Assembly (NCBI GenBank): GCA_016784545.1
Contig: JADHUM010000039.1
Coordinates: 1-39,506 of the forward strand
DNA from: Candidatus Neomarinimicrobiota bacterium
GTDB lineage: Bacteria; Fidelibacterota; UBA8477; JABMPR01
DNA: 39,506 bases
Direction of reading: 5' to 3'
Each line of letters begins with the position of its first letter. The first letter of the stretch is position 1. The translations under genes and the position numbers were made by a program. Of this stretch, positions 8,601-18,218 are shown piece after piece. Under the pieces are notes generated by a model. It did not search any database. It was not told the origin of the DNA and saw only the letters and a list, made by a program, of their open reading frames with translations.

Positions 8601-11600
8601 TTATCTGATCACGGCAAATTTGCCGACTTGTTTTTCGTGGTTAGGCGTCTCGACGACATAGACATATAAACCTGGTGCTACTTCCTGTCGATTCATGGAT
8701 CTGAGGTTCCATTCTTCCTGACCTGAGAAAATATCATCGTGCAAGATGGTGTAGACCAGCTCCCCGGTAAGCGTGAATATCTTTATTACACACTCATCGG
8801 GCAGGTGTGTGAAATGCAAACTCTTGTGATTCACATCCGTTTCCCAGTCCGCAGTTACAATGTATGGATTTGGAACGACCATGACCCTTTGCAGGATTTC
8901 CTGAGTCACATCACTCATTTCAGTAACCGTCTGAGCGCGAAAGGTGAACATATCCCCATCTTCATAAGGTTTATCGATTCTCAAATGAGTCACATCACCT
9001 GTCTCGGCATGCCTGATGGTTGGATTGCCAGAGAAGGTCCGAGTTGTATCCCAATTGAAATTGAGAAACCAGGTTTGAGTATTGAAGGCTAGGGTATCAT
9101 AGCCCTCGACAAATTTTTCTATAAAGGATATTTTTTCATTCGATCTGAATGATGGATAATTTGGATCAGGAGAGGTACCTGGAATTCCTGCGCCAAAGAC
9201 GAAGAGTTTTACCTCGCGGTAAGGATCCAATTCATTATTGCTATTGATGTCTTCACCCACATCAAGAAGACCATTATTGTTCAGATCTTCAGTGAAGCTG
9301 GTGTTGACAATTCTAAATGGCAAATCGGTACCAGGAACAAAAACCATATCATCATTTGGATTTTCCCAATCCCAGCGAATTTCGTAATCACAGGCAAACT
9401 CGTGGGCATTTGAACCCATGCGAATAGTGTACTGTGGCGCTTCATCACTGCCCTTGTTCTGCCAGTATAGTGTATCTACTGCAGGTATGGGCATATTTTC
9501 CAGATAGAACTGGAACCCGCCCCAGACTTCAGAAAACATGGTTGATGTACCCACTTCCCAGTCTGTGAGAACCGTATCCCCTGAGGCACTATCTACAACT
9601 GTATAGGTTGGATTCAGATGATAGTAAGGGTTATTGCAATTTGCTGTGAAACACTCAGGTTCAGCATTAATCGTAATGAAGTAAGTGTTGGTATTCACCT
9701 CTACTTCACCAGGATTGGTGGGTATGACTTCGACCTCTCCAGTACCAACCGTCCATGGTGCCAATTCAAGCCCCCATGATTCAGGTGCATTGGAGGGTCG
9801 TGCATCTGGGGTGACACTCACAAATTGTGGCAGGAACGGGCTGTTTCCCCTGAAGTTTTCAAGAGATTCAAGTGGATCCCATTCACCCGTTGGATTCGTA
9901 TAAGAATTCTGGAGTGTATCCATACCAATATCATAGGCAACTACGGAGTATGAGTAAGTAACACCATTGATGACATCATCGTCTACATAACGATGTTCCA
10001 GCCCAGTATTCTCCCCAAGATTAAACCAGGGTGCGACTGGATCGGGACCGGCATATTCCAGGCCATAGCGATCTTCGTCTTCTTCAGCTGTCAAATCAAA
10101 TTGCGCCAGAGGCTTCCAGCCCACAGCCTGACCATCTGTATTATAGATAACATCATTGTGAGGGTTACCCCAGCTGGACCCACCATCGGTGGATCTATAA
10201 ATTTTGTAGCCTTCGAAATCCTGTATTCCAGTTACAATATCTGTTGAAGTTTCAGCTTTGGAATCCCAGTACAGCGTCACTCTGCCATCATCTGCCACAG
10301 CAGAAACTGTGGGAGCATCGGGAGGTGAGAATCCCTGATATTTCAAATCGTACATGATTTGAGCCATCTCTGCGTTCTTGGCAAGATCTGGAGGGGTTTC
10401 AAAGGTTTCAGTGTCGTTTGGTGGATCACCCATTATCACAGCAAATGAAAAATAGGTGGTATCCCCTGCTGCCAGATCAAAGGGACCAGCAGACATGATG
10501 AATACGCAATCCAGTCCTTCTTCGCCATCTTCGTTGCTGATTTCCAACAACCCTTCCAGGGAATCGAAGTGAGGATTGAGCGTTCCATCAATACTTGGGT
10601 GAAAATACCAGTCGCTATAAGAACTATTCAAAGGATTGGGTGTATTGCCAGCAATTCCGCGCCACTCCCAATCTCTATAATTGCGATTTTCAATGCTGAC
10701 ATAAGAAGTATCACCTGCCATAAGGGCAAACATAATGTTTTCCTTATCCAGAGCACCTGGGCAGCCACCAGCACCTGCGTAGCCATCCGAACAGCTTGAA
10801 CCGCCACCCTCATCCTTTAACACACCAGGACGCTTGTACCAATCAAACCAGTGCCAATCTGTGAGACCCAGTGACTGACCCTGTTGAATATCAATTGATC
10901 CATCACCGTTTATATCAAGATCCTTTGATGCCAGGGGTGTATCCAGAAGTTTGAGAGCTGAGTATGCAAGATTGGTTGCTGAGGTGCTACGGTCATCCCA
11001 ATCCCAGATAAAAGCCATATCATAGGTGGTATCAAAGGCCATCATATCATCATCATTGGTACGACCTGTATATTGGCCATTCTCAAGACGTGAATATGAA
11101 TCCACATCAAAATAGAAGCCACCATAAGCACCTTGATAATCGAATCCATGTACATCAGGGTCGCCAATAAAATTACGATCCATTAATTCGTAGGTGACAG
11201 TGCCATCATCTTCAGTTGTCGGGACCCAAACCACATCGGCGATAGCATCACCATTGGTATCCATGGGGAAACCTTTGTATGATTCATTGACAATTTCTAC
11301 TGTAAAAAAGGCGATGTCCTCGGCATAGGATCGGCCATAGGAGTGGGCATTCACAGTGACATGCATACCCATGGCATAACCCTGGGTCATATCTTCATCG
11401 CGGGAAGCCAACCTATCATCAAATTCCATATAGATATCCTGGTCACCAATATGTCGACCAACGATTTCCTGACCCTTGGTGGGACCCTCAGTCGCTACGG
11501 CCCAATCACCTGGCCATGTTCTTTCTTCCTGACCCGTATCATCGTTGATACGCATTGGCCATGTGTCTGGGATATCACTTGAGGCCAATAAGGGATAGGG

Positions 11601-12137
11601 ATCACCACTATCGGTGTAGATACCACCATAAATTTCACCTGCTAACACATCACCACTATGAAGGTATCCATAATGAGACGCAACAGATTCCCAATCGACC
11701 TGTTTTTTATCCTGCACACGATCAAACCATGATTCAGATACGGTTGATCCCCAATACACCAAGGTGTCGGTTGTGTAGTGTTCAAGTTCTGGGATGTAAG
11801 GTGGACGTAAGGCCCAGGGAGTTATTGTTCCCGAAGAGTCACGACCAGGAACACCGAGAATAAAAGATACGTCAGATATATACTGATATCCCTTATACAG
11901 ACCTGAAGGTGAGCTCTTGTCATCAAATTCGATGAAGCTGCCATAGTTATGGGTGGCAAACTGAAGTTCACCCTTGCTCATATAGCCTCGTGCGCGGTTT
12001 AGAACCGGGTCGAATGCAGATGTCTTCCCCAAACCGGGAGCTGGCCGAATATTCGGTTCGGCTGCATGGAGCCAGCCTGGATAAATAAGGAGCAAGACAA
12101 GCGTTGCAAACAAAGGAGTGATCATTTTTTTCATCAT
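8601..12137 (-). CDS. Very large secreted protein with FN3-like region, calcium-loop motifs and divergent T9SS-like C-terminus (module B)
   Basis: 1178 residues with a signal peptide (MMKKMITPLFATLVLLLIYPGWLHA). The function is not recognised. The N-terminal half is rich in acidic and aromatic residues and contains dockerin/EF-hand-like loops (DINGDGSIDIQQ; later DLNNNGLLDVGE followed by DINSNNELD). The middle (about 625-790) is FN3-like, with 'FEGYKIYRSTDGG' and 'VINGVTYSYSVVAYD'. The C-terminus has VVPNPYIV, 'IKIFTLTGELV', 'EVAPGLYVYVVE' and ends KFAVIR, the fold pattern of a T9SS CTD without YPNPFNP. The same architecture is seen in the genes at 19181 and 26728. ATG follows the TBDR stop by 5 nt (AGGTGAT overlaps the TAG), so the two are translationally linked. 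Inferred role: surface partner of the TBDR, like SusD beside SusC. Confidence 0.82.
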   Translation of the reverse strand: MMKKMITPLFATLVLLLIYPGWLHAAEPNIRPAPGLGKTSAFDPVLNRARGYMSKGELQFATHNYGSFIEFDDKSSPSGLYKGYQYISDVSFILGVPGRDSSGTITPWALRPPYIPELEHYTTDTLVYWGSTVSESWFDRVQDKKQVDWESVASHYGYLHSGDVLAGEIYGGIYTDSGDPYPLLASSDIPDTWPMRINDDTGQEERTWPGDWAVATEGPTKGQEIVGRHIGDQDIYMEFDDRLASRDEDMTQGYAMGMHVTVNAHSYGRSYAEDIAFFTVEIVNESYKGFPMDTNGDAIADVVWVPTTEDDGTVTYELMDRNFIGDPDVHGFDYQGAYGGFYFDVDSYSRLENGQYTGRTNDDDMMAFDTTYDMAFIWDWDDRSTSATNLAYSALKLLDTPLASKDLDINGDGSIDIQQGQSLGLTDWHWFDWYKRPGVLKDEGGGSSCSDGYAGAGGCPGALDKENIMFALMAGDTSYVSIENRNYRDWEWRGIAGNTPNPLNSSYSDWYFHPSIDGTLNPHFDSLEGLLEISNEDGEEGLDCVFIMSAGPFDLAAGDTTYFSFAVIMGDPPNDTETFETPPDLAKNAEMAQIMYDLKYQGFSPPDAPTVSAVADDGRVTLYWDSKAETSTDIVTGIQDFEGYKIYRSTDGGSSWGNPHNDVIYNTDGQAVGWKPLAQFDLTAEEDEDRYGLEYAGPDPVAPWFNLGENTGLEHRYVDDDVINGVTYSYSVVAYDIGMDTLQNSYTNPTGEWDPLESLENFRGNSPFLPQFVSVTPDARPSNAPESWGLELAPWTVGTGEVEVIPTNPGEVEVNTNTYFITINAEPECFTANCNNPYYHLNPTYTVVDSASGDTVLTDWEVGTSTMFSEVWGGFQFYLENMPIPAVDTLYWQNKGSDEAPQYTIRMGSNAHEFACDYEIRWDWENPNDDMVFVPGTDLPFRIVNTSFTEDLNNNGLLDVGEDINSNNELDPYREVKLFVFGAGIPGTSPDPNYPSFRSNEKISFIEKFVEGYDTLAFNTQTWFLNFNWDTTRTFSGNPTIRHAETGDVTHLRIDKPYEDGDMFTFRAQTVTEMSDVTQEILQRVMVVPNPYIVTADWETDVNHKSLHFTHLPDECVIKIFTLTGELVYTILHDDIFSGQEEWNLRSMNRQEVAPGLYVYVVETPNHEKQVGKFAVIR

Positions 12138-12142
12138 ATCAC

Positions 12143-15100
12143 CTAGAAATTCACTTTAACGGTCAGATCAACCTGACGGGGTGCAGAATAATAATACGGT
12201 CTATCATAGAAAGTCAGAGAACTGCTTCCGTTCTGGATGGCTCTGGTCGCGTTACGACCAGGGTCTGTAGGACTTCCTGTTTCTTCATATATATCAACAA
12301 TATTCTCTCGATTTAGGAGATTTCGAATAATGAGACCTGTAGAAAAATTCAATCCAGCATAACGGATGGTTTTCCTGACGGCCATGTTGGTCTCAATAAA
12401 CCAGGGCATGCGCTCAGAATTTGTGGCACCATTACGATTAAGATTGATATCAAACGGTGTATAGGGTGAACCTGAGATCCCAACCACGGTTACATGGACA
12501 GCCATCTTGTTCAACGGATACATTCCCCATAATCGAGGTGAATTTTTCTTGCTGAACTGATAGCCACCTGTCATGGTCAGGTTGTGGGTTCGATCATAGG
12601 CCATGAGCACCTCTTTCTTCGGCATGGATTCAGGGGTATCTGAAGATCGATAGCCCTGCCAGGCATCGGCTCGGTTTGCCGTTGCTCGCGACAAGGTGTA
12701 TTGAATATCTGTTGACCAGGCGCTACCACCCCGTTTGATGAGACGTAAATCCAGACCACGGGCTGATCCATAGTCGTAATTAACCACTACAGCATAACTA
12801 TAGGGGAAGGCCTGGACACGTTCAGTGGATCCAAGATCAGAATAGTCTTTAGACCAGCCTACAACGCCCAGTTTCCAAAATTCCACAAACTCCCAGTTCA
12901 AACCAAACTCATAGGCAGTTACACCCTGAGCCTGCACATGGCTATTCCCTACAATAGGAAGTGCTGTCGTCAAATCATTATCATCATTGAGATAGATATT
13001 GCGATAGGTCAAATTCTGGTAATAGCGACCATAGCCAAAAGTAAATGTCGCTTTGTCAGTAATGACGTGAGAAATACTCAAGCGTGGTGACCACAGGACA
13101 TTCCATTCTGTGGGTACTGACCCAGACGTTTTCTCTCGTGGATCTGCCCACGAACTATCCAGAGAGTTCTGGATATCAAAACGGACACCGGCGTTAATGG
13201 TCATCCAGGGATATTCGATCTTGTCCTGAATATAAGCTCCAATCTCAATGGGTGATTTCTCTCCCGTTCCATAGATAAATTCCTCAAAGGCACTTCCTCG
13301 CTCAATGGAGTCGGGCAGGCCATAGGTTTCACCATAAGGTGGATTTAGCCAGGGCAATTGAGTTTCATCAAAGGTAATAAGATGTCGTTTCAGATCTACC
13401 CCACTCCGGAGCTGGTGGTGCTTATTGATGCGGCTGGTGATATCAAACTTGATTTCATCGGTGACACTCTTGGTGTGATGGCGGTAGCGATCAGCTCCAC
13501 CTGAACCATACTCATAAAACATGATATAGTACAATGAATCCCGCAAGGCGGCAAACTCAGATGCACTCATACCTGCTGGTGAAGAGAATGCTTCGTAAGT
13601 TGAATCAGGATAGTACATGTACTGGAAGGGTGTGTACTGACCTTCGGCAAGATGCTCCTGTAAATCATCACCAAGATGCCAGGTATTGATGTTTCCATCT
13701 TTATCAGAATATTCCAGAGAATCCAGGGGATCAATAAGATTACCATTTGAGAGTCTCCTGGAAGAAATCAAGGTTCCACTGGAATTGAAATTTTCCTCGA
13801 GGAAAATATTTTCGATTTTAATGCGGTCATAAGGTCCGATTGCAATTTGCTCACCGTGATTTACAACAATATGCAATCTGGTCGAGTCATAGCTCGCTCC
13901 ACCAACATGTTGTGGACCGCGCCAGTAGTATGTAATCATGGTTCGCAGGCAACCTGGTCCCCAGGACTCGAAATACATAATTCTGTCTTCATCATTGGCA
14001 ATGGAAACACCAGGACCATATTTCTGATCATTCTCATAGGGAATATCACAATCTCCCCGATAGTCAACTCCGTTGTGGAGACCACGTGCTTCTGTGCCAA
14101 TTTTATATTCTACCCAGTCTGGATAGCCATCGCCGTCCATATCACCATCCTCAACATCAATTTCCATCTCCTGAGTAAAACGAGATGCACTCAGTGTGTA
14201 ATATGTTTTTTCGTTAAGTTGGTGACGAAATTCCAGATGAAATCTTTCTGAGAACTTGTGATTCACATTCTTATTCTCTTCATAGAATTGATTCCAGGGG
14301 CCAAAGGTCTTGAATTTTGAATCTACAATCCAATGTGAAAAGTTCAGGAATTTGTATGAGTCAATCTTCCAGTGCAGCTTGGTAAAGACATCATAGGTTC
14401 TATCATACCCAAATGATCTCCAACCAGCATAACGGTCTAACCAATGCACCTGATTGGCCTGGTTAATTCTATTACCTGGATCCCCTTCCAAATACACTTT
14501 GTCATCAAACTTATAAACAGCATAGGAGCTGTTGGAGTAATCAGCAGCAATGTGAAAAGTAAGGTTGCTCATCCCGGGGATGACTGGGCCGGAAAAAGAT
14601 CCGGCAAATTCTTTATAGTCTCTTAGTCTATCCTGTTCTGAACTGAGGGGCCCGAGGTTACTGCCCTTCCATTCGAAGGTTCCTTCATAATGGTCGCCGC
14701 CAGTGGCTGTGATAATGTTCACGATTTGAGACATGGCATCGCCATATTCAGCATTGAAGACACCGGTTTGAGAAATCAGATCCTGGACGGCATGGGTACC
14801 AAGTCTTGTACCGCGGCCGAAACCTCCACCGTAAATGGGATTTTCAATGTACATACCGTCGATGGTATAGCCAATCTCACCAGAACGGCCCCCACGCACG
14901 TGGATTTGCTCAATCCCACGATCAGCAAAACCAGGAATGCCATTTTCAGAACTTTTAATCTGAATAACACCACTCTGGAGGGTGAGCATCTCAGTTAAAT
15001 CACGAGCAGGTAAATTTTGAATTTCTTCAGCCGTACGCACCAGTTTTTTCACAGTCACATCTTTTTCAACCAGGGGACGCTCCGCGACAACGGTAACTTC

Positions 15101-15430
15101 CTCACCGGCAATGACTTCTTCATCAAGAGAAACATTGAGGGGGGTTGTCTGATCCATAACCACACCCACTTCGCTATAGGTCACTTTTGCATATCCGATC
15201 ATCCAAACCTGAACGCTATGGACACCTACCGGTACATTTTGAATATAAAATTCACCTTCGAAGTCAGTAGAACCTCCCAGACCCAATGCCGAAATCATCA
15301 CCTGGGCACCTATGATGGGTTCACCGGTACGGTTGTCTGTTATTCGTCCTGAGATGGTTCCTACAGTAGCGGACCAGGCCATGGTAACACTTAACAAAAC
15401 CAGACTGAATTTTAACAAAGCACTTCTCAT
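12143..15430 (-). CDS. TonB-dependent outer-membrane receptor with carboxypeptidase-regulatory-like N-terminal domain (module B)
   Basis: 1095 residues from the ATG at 15430 (RBS CAGGGAGA). An earlier ATG at 15469 would push the signal peptide MRSALLKFSLVLLSVTMAWS inward. After it comes a CarboxypepD_reg-like/DUF4480-type β-sandwich (GTISGRITDNRTGEPIIGAQ … about 23-107), then a plug domain (LPARDLTEMLTLQSGV … 'IHVRGGRSGEIGYTIDGM') and a β-barrel ending in 'VDLTVKVNF'. A TSP3/EF-hand-like loop (DMDGDGYPDWVE, 430-441) lies in the barrel, probably extracellular. Receptors of this type import bulky nutrients across the outer membrane using TonB energy. The substrate cannot be read from sequence. 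First gene of module B; a terminator cluster at 15507-15600 separates it from the BNR gene. Confidence 0.93.
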   Translation of the reverse strand: MRSALLKFSLVLLSVTMAWSATVGTISGRITDNRTGEPIIGAQVMISALGLGGSTDFEGEFYIQNVPVGVHSVQVWMIGYAKVTYSEVGVVMDQTTPLNVSLDEEVIAGEEVTVVAERPLVEKDVTVKKLVRTAEEIQNLPARDLTEMLTLQSGVIQIKSSENGIPGFADRGIEQIHVRGGRSGEIGYTIDGMYIENPIYGGGFGRGTRLGTHAVQDLISQTGVFNAEYGDAMSQIVNIITATGGDHYEGTFEWKGSNLGPLSSEQDRLRDYKEFAGSFSGPVIPGMSNLTFHIAADYSNSSYAVYKFDDKVYLEGDPGNRINQANQVHWLDRYAGWRSFGYDRTYDVFTKLHWKIDSYKFLNFSHWIVDSKFKTFGPWNQFYEENKNVNHKFSERFHLEFRHQLNEKTYYTLSASRFTQEMEIDVEDGDMDGDGYPDWVEYKIGTEARGLHNGVDYRGDCDIPYENDQKYGPGVSIANDEDRIMYFESWGPGCLRTMITYYWRGPQHVGGASYDSTRLHIVVNHGEQIAIGPYDRIKIENIFLEENFNSSGTLISSRRLSNGNLIDPLDSLEYSDKDGNINTWHLGDDLQEHLAEGQYTPFQYMYYPDSTYEAFSSPAGMSASEFAALRDSLYYIMFYEYGSGGADRYRHHTKSVTDEIKFDITSRINKHHQLRSGVDLKRHLITFDETQLPWLNPPYGETYGLPDSIERGSAFEEFIYGTGEKSPIEIGAYIQDKIEYPWMTINAGVRFDIQNSLDSSWADPREKTSGSVPTEWNVLWSPRLSISHVITDKATFTFGYGRYYQNLTYRNIYLNDDNDLTTALPIVGNSHVQAQGVTAYEFGLNWEFVEFWKLGVVGWSKDYSDLGSTERVQAFPYSYAVVVNYDYGSARGLDLRLIKRGGSAWSTDIQYTLSRATANRADAWQGYRSSDTPESMPKKEVLMAYDRTHNLTMTGGYQFSKKNSPRLWGMYPLNKMAVHVTVVGISGSPYTPFDINLNRNGATNSERMPWFIETNMAVRKTIRYAGLNFSTGLIIRNLLNRENIVDIYEETGSPTDPGRNATRAIQNGSSSLTFYDRPYYYSAPRQVDLTVKVNF

Positions 15431-15506
15431 GAAATCTCCCTGCAGCATTGACGCTATCTTGACATGCATTTTATTGGCTCAGCATGATAGAGCCAGAAAA
15501 CAAAAA

Positions 15507-15529
15507 GAGGTCAGCTAAGAAGTGACCTC
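15507..15529 (-). terminator. Terminator hairpin upstream of TBDR gene, with alternative partner
   Basis: The stem is GAGGTCA (15507-15513) with TGACCTC (15523-15529), followed on the minus strand by TTTTTGTTTT. A second TGACCTCTTT copy at 15590-15599 can pair with the same lower arm (AAAGAGGTCA on the minus strand), so two folds compete. It ends the BNR-gene transcript and could also act as an attenuator for the TBDR gene starting 77 nt further on. Confidence 0.65.
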
Positions 15530-15544
15530 ATCTTTATGGGGGTA

Positions 15545-15577
15545 AAGGGATGTTTTGATTTGATTAAAACATCCCTT
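15545..15577 (-). terminator. Second hairpin (12-bp perfect stem) after the BNR-repeat gene
   Basis: AAGGGATGTTTT (15545-15556) pairs with AAAACATCCCTT (15566-15577) around a 9-nt loop. It lies 37 nt past the stop of the BNR gene. On the minus strand it is followed by TACCCCC rather than a T-run, so on its own it would be a 3'-end stabiliser or pause hairpin. With 15507-15529 it forms a two-hairpin block. Confidence 0.55.
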
Positions 15578-15613
15578 CACACGCTCAGATGACCTCTTTA
15601 TCAATTCGTACTA

Positions 15614-17548
15614 TTATTTAATCAGCAACATCTTTTTAACATCCTGAAACCCCTGTGATTTCAGCGTATAAAAGTATGCACCACTTGCCAGATTTTTGCC
15701 GGCAAATGTGACCTGATGATTTCCAGCAGTCAGGAAGCCCTGTTGCAGGGTTTCTACTGCACGACCAGTGATATCATAAACTGTCATCTCAACCAGCCCT
15801 GATGTGGGGATACTGAATTCAATAGTCGTTGAAGGATTGAAGGGGTTCGGAAAGTTTTCTTTCAACTCAAAGTTGACAGGCCGAGCTGCTTCATTATCCA
15901 CTGAGACTGGACCCAATCTAGTTTTCAGAAAGTATAATTTGTTTAAATAACCAGCAAAGGTTTCATCATCAGGAACAGTCTGTTGATTATAATCAGGCAT
16001 CTGATACATGATATAGACTTCACCATCCACACCAAATCTGTTCATGTGCGGGTAAACTTCATCCATGTCAGGATCAAAGGTAAGTGTCTGGTTGGCAGGA
16101 TCACTCCAGGTGGCACCATTGTCCTCAGAGTAACTGGCCATGACATCATAATAGGAGTAAAATGATTCGCCAATTGAGACGGTGTCAGACACTGTGTAGA
16201 ACGCCATATAAAGTCTATCCTCGATGTTGAGATCGGTCGCCATGGTCACGCCATTAGCCTGCCAGCCACCATCTCCATATATCTGCCAACCCAACTGCAT
16301 GCTGGCGATGAACCCGATGCTTACATCAATTTCTCCTTCTGAAAGTGCAAATGCAGATTCATCAGCATGGAAATGATAGATACCATTTTGTTCTGACCAA
16401 TAGGGATACACACCATCTGGATCAGAAGGGAGCACAGGAGCGATGACATGGAGACCACCATTTTCGTCTGTGGTAACTTCAGTATCATACCCGATGAAAG
16501 GAGTCCAACCTTCTTCAAGATGAGCCCAGCCACCTTCACCATCATCAATACTGTCAGGGAAGACATCCCAGAAATAATCATTTAAGGTGTTGTCGCCGAT
16601 ATAGTACCAATCACTCCAGCTTGCGCCAAAGTCATTGGTTTTTTTGACAAATAGCGTATGGTTACCGATGGTGGTTTCGTCATTCCAGAATGAGGTCAAG
16701 GCAAAGTAGCCCACACCGTCATCGTTAATATCCAGATTCCCATTGGATGTGTAATTGCTTCCGGCCTCAAACAGGAAGTCTAAAGAATTCTCTACGATAA
16801 GGTTTGGAGCATCCATTGGCAAGGCAGTTCCCTGCCAGGGTCCGTTGGATTGTCCACGGAAATGTACACGATCACGATTACCTGTCCAATCTGAGGCAAT
16901 CACATTTAAAACATAGTTTCCATCTGCATCCACATTTTGAGTTGGAACCACAACCCAGGTACTATTAGAAAGAGGGGTATTGTGGACATCCACACCAGGA
17001 AACCAGAATCCACCACCATAGCCAAATAGATCAAACGTGTAGTAAGCGCGACCACCAAGATCACCATCACTTCCGGGGTTACCACCACCATTCTCATTCC
17101 AGAGAACAACGGGATAATTTTCGGATGCAAGTGCAGACGGATAACGACCGGCATTGGCAAGTCCAAAATTCAAATTGGAATAAGTAGTCCAGGTTTCACC
17201 GGCATCTTCAGATGCAGCCATTCCAATGGAGCCAGAGGCTGTACCGTCAGTGTATTGACGATAGCCCATGATAATTTTGTTATGATCAAAAGGATTTACT
17301 GATATGGGGTTGGTCTCAGAGGCAACCATACCATAGCCATTTTGAGAAGAGTCGACGAGGACAGAGTTGCCCTCGCGCAGCCCTGTTGTAGCACCTGCCT
17401 GACCTGGAGTAAGGGTAAGTTCTTTACCCTGGGGTTCACCCATCTTTGTAAAAGCTGCTGATACTACTTCATCAGGTCGGTGCAATTTTGCACCAAATAA
17501 TCCAATGGAAAATGCACCTATCAGGACTATTGTAACTAACGTTCTCAT
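15614..17548 (-). CDS. Secreted BNR-repeat (sialidase-like β-propeller) protein with T9SS C-terminal domain
   Basis: 644 residues from the ATG at 17548 (AAAGGAAGCAAC ATG). The upstream GTG at 17563 lies in the RBS. The signal peptide is MRTLVTIVLIGAFSIGLFGA. At least three Asp-box motifs occur (SEDAGETW near residue 113, 'NDFGASWSDW', 'SEDNGATWSDP'), diagnostic of BNR/sialidase-type β-propellers. The arginine triad of true sialidases is not evident, so enzymatic activity should not be assumed. The last 81 residues (564-644) are a T9SS domain (ENFPNPFNPS … KKMLLIK). It lies between spmB and module B and is closed off by two hairpins downstream, so it is probably its own transcription unit or the tail of the spm operon. 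Confidence 0.88.
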   Translation of the reverse strand: MRTLVTIVLIGAFSIGLFGAKLHRPDEVVSAAFTKMGEPQGKELTLTPGQAGATTGLREGNSVLVDSSQNGYGMVASETNPISVNPFDHNKIIMGYRQYTDGTASGSIGMAASEDAGETWTTYSNLNFGLANAGRYPSALASENYPVVLWNENGGGNPGSDGDLGGRAYYTFDLFGYGGGFWFPGVDVHNTPLSNSTWVVVPTQNVDADGNYVLNVIASDWTGNRDRVHFRGQSNGPWQGTALPMDAPNLIVENSLDFLFEAGSNYTSNGNLDINDDGVGYFALTSFWNDETTIGNHTLFVKKTNDFGASWSDWYYIGDNTLNDYFWDVFPDSIDDGEGGWAHLEEGWTPFIGYDTEVTTDENGGLHVIAPVLPSDPDGVYPYWSEQNGIYHFHADESAFALSEGEIDVSIGFIASMQLGWQIYGDGGWQANGVTMATDLNIEDRLYMAFYTVSDTVSIGESFYSYYDVMASYSEDNGATWSDPANQTLTFDPDMDEVYPHMNRFGVDGEVYIMYQMPDYNQQTVPDDETFAGYLNKLYFLKTRLGPVSVDNEAARPVNFELKENFPNPFNPSTTIEFSIPTSGLVEMTVYDITGRAVETLQQGFLTAGNHQVTFAGKNLASGAYFYTLKSQGFQDVKKMLLIK

Positions 17549-17574
17549 GTTGCTTCCTTTCACTTACATCTCAC

Positions 17575-17607
17575 TTATTTCACATTCATCGCATCGACTG
17601 CCATCAT
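17575..17607 (-). CDS. Possible 10-codon leader peptide
   Basis: The minus strand has AGGGAGGGGGGGAAATT, a strong RBS-like run, then ATGATGGCAGTC and a stop after ten codons (MMAVDAMNVK). It lies 27 nt upstream of the BNR gene start. This may be chance, or a short upstream ORF that influences translation of the next gene. Nothing beyond RBS and spacing supports it. Confidence 0.2.
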   Translation of the reverse strand: MMAVDAMNVK

Positions 17608-17680
17608 AATTTCCCCCCCTCCCTATTGCAAGATCAATTCGGGGAAGAAACAATTACAAAATTAGCACAGGATACCGGGT

Positions 17681-18217
17681 TTAACCAAATACCATTTGCG
17701 TAACAACTACTGCAGCAATAATCCCAGCCAGGTCAGCTAAAAGTGCTGCCGGAAGGGCATGTCGGGTTTTCTTGACCCCTACTGAGCCAAAATATACGGC
17801 CAGGATATAGAAGGTGGTTTCTGTAGACCCTTCCATAACTGCTGCCATACGGGCGGGTAATGAATCTGGTCCATAGGTATTGATTAATTCAGAGACAATA
17901 CCAATAGCTCCACTCCCACTTAAGGGACGCATCAGCGCCATGGGAATGACTTCGCCTGGCATCCCAATCCAGGAGGTCAGGGGGCTGAGCAGACCAGTGA
18001 GCAGATCCAGGGCACCTGAGGCCCTGAAGGCACCGATAGCAACCAGGATAGCCACCAGAAATGGAATGATTCGGACAGCCACAGTGAAGCCTTCCTTGGC
18101 TCCTTCAGTAAAGACCTCATAAACTTTGACTTTCTTATACCAGCCATGTCCGACAATGGCTAAAATCAGAAGTGGGATGGCGATGGCTGATACGCCATTA
18201 ATTACGCCTTGAAACAT
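17681..18217 (-). CDS. spmB: SpmB-like nucleoside-recognition (Gate) domain membrane protein
   Basis: 178 residues, several transmembrane helices. The block 'GSGAIGIVSELINTYGPDS … EGSTETTFYILAVYFGSVGVKKTRHA' is characteristic of SpmB (Gate domain, PF07670 family). In Bacillus, SpmA/SpmB affect spore-core dehydration; homologues are common in non-sporulating Gram-negatives, where the function is unknown and membrane transport is suspected. The ATG lies one base after the spmA TGA, with GGAGGAGG inside the spmA end, so the pair is translationally coupled. Confidence 0.9.
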   Translation of the reverse strand: MFQGVINGVSAIAIPLLILAIVGHGWYKKVKVYEVFTEGAKEGFTVAVRIIPFLVAILVAIGAFRASGALDLLTGLLSPLTSWIGMPGEVIPMALMRPLSGSGAIGIVSELINTYGPDSLPARMAAVMEGSTETTFYILAVYFGSVGVKKTRHALPAALLADLAGIIAAVVVTQMVFG

Positions 18218-18218
18218 A

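Noticed and set aside
15614-17548. Calling the BNR protein a sialidase
   Set aside because: Asp boxes show the propeller fold only; the arginine triad and catalytic residues were not evident.
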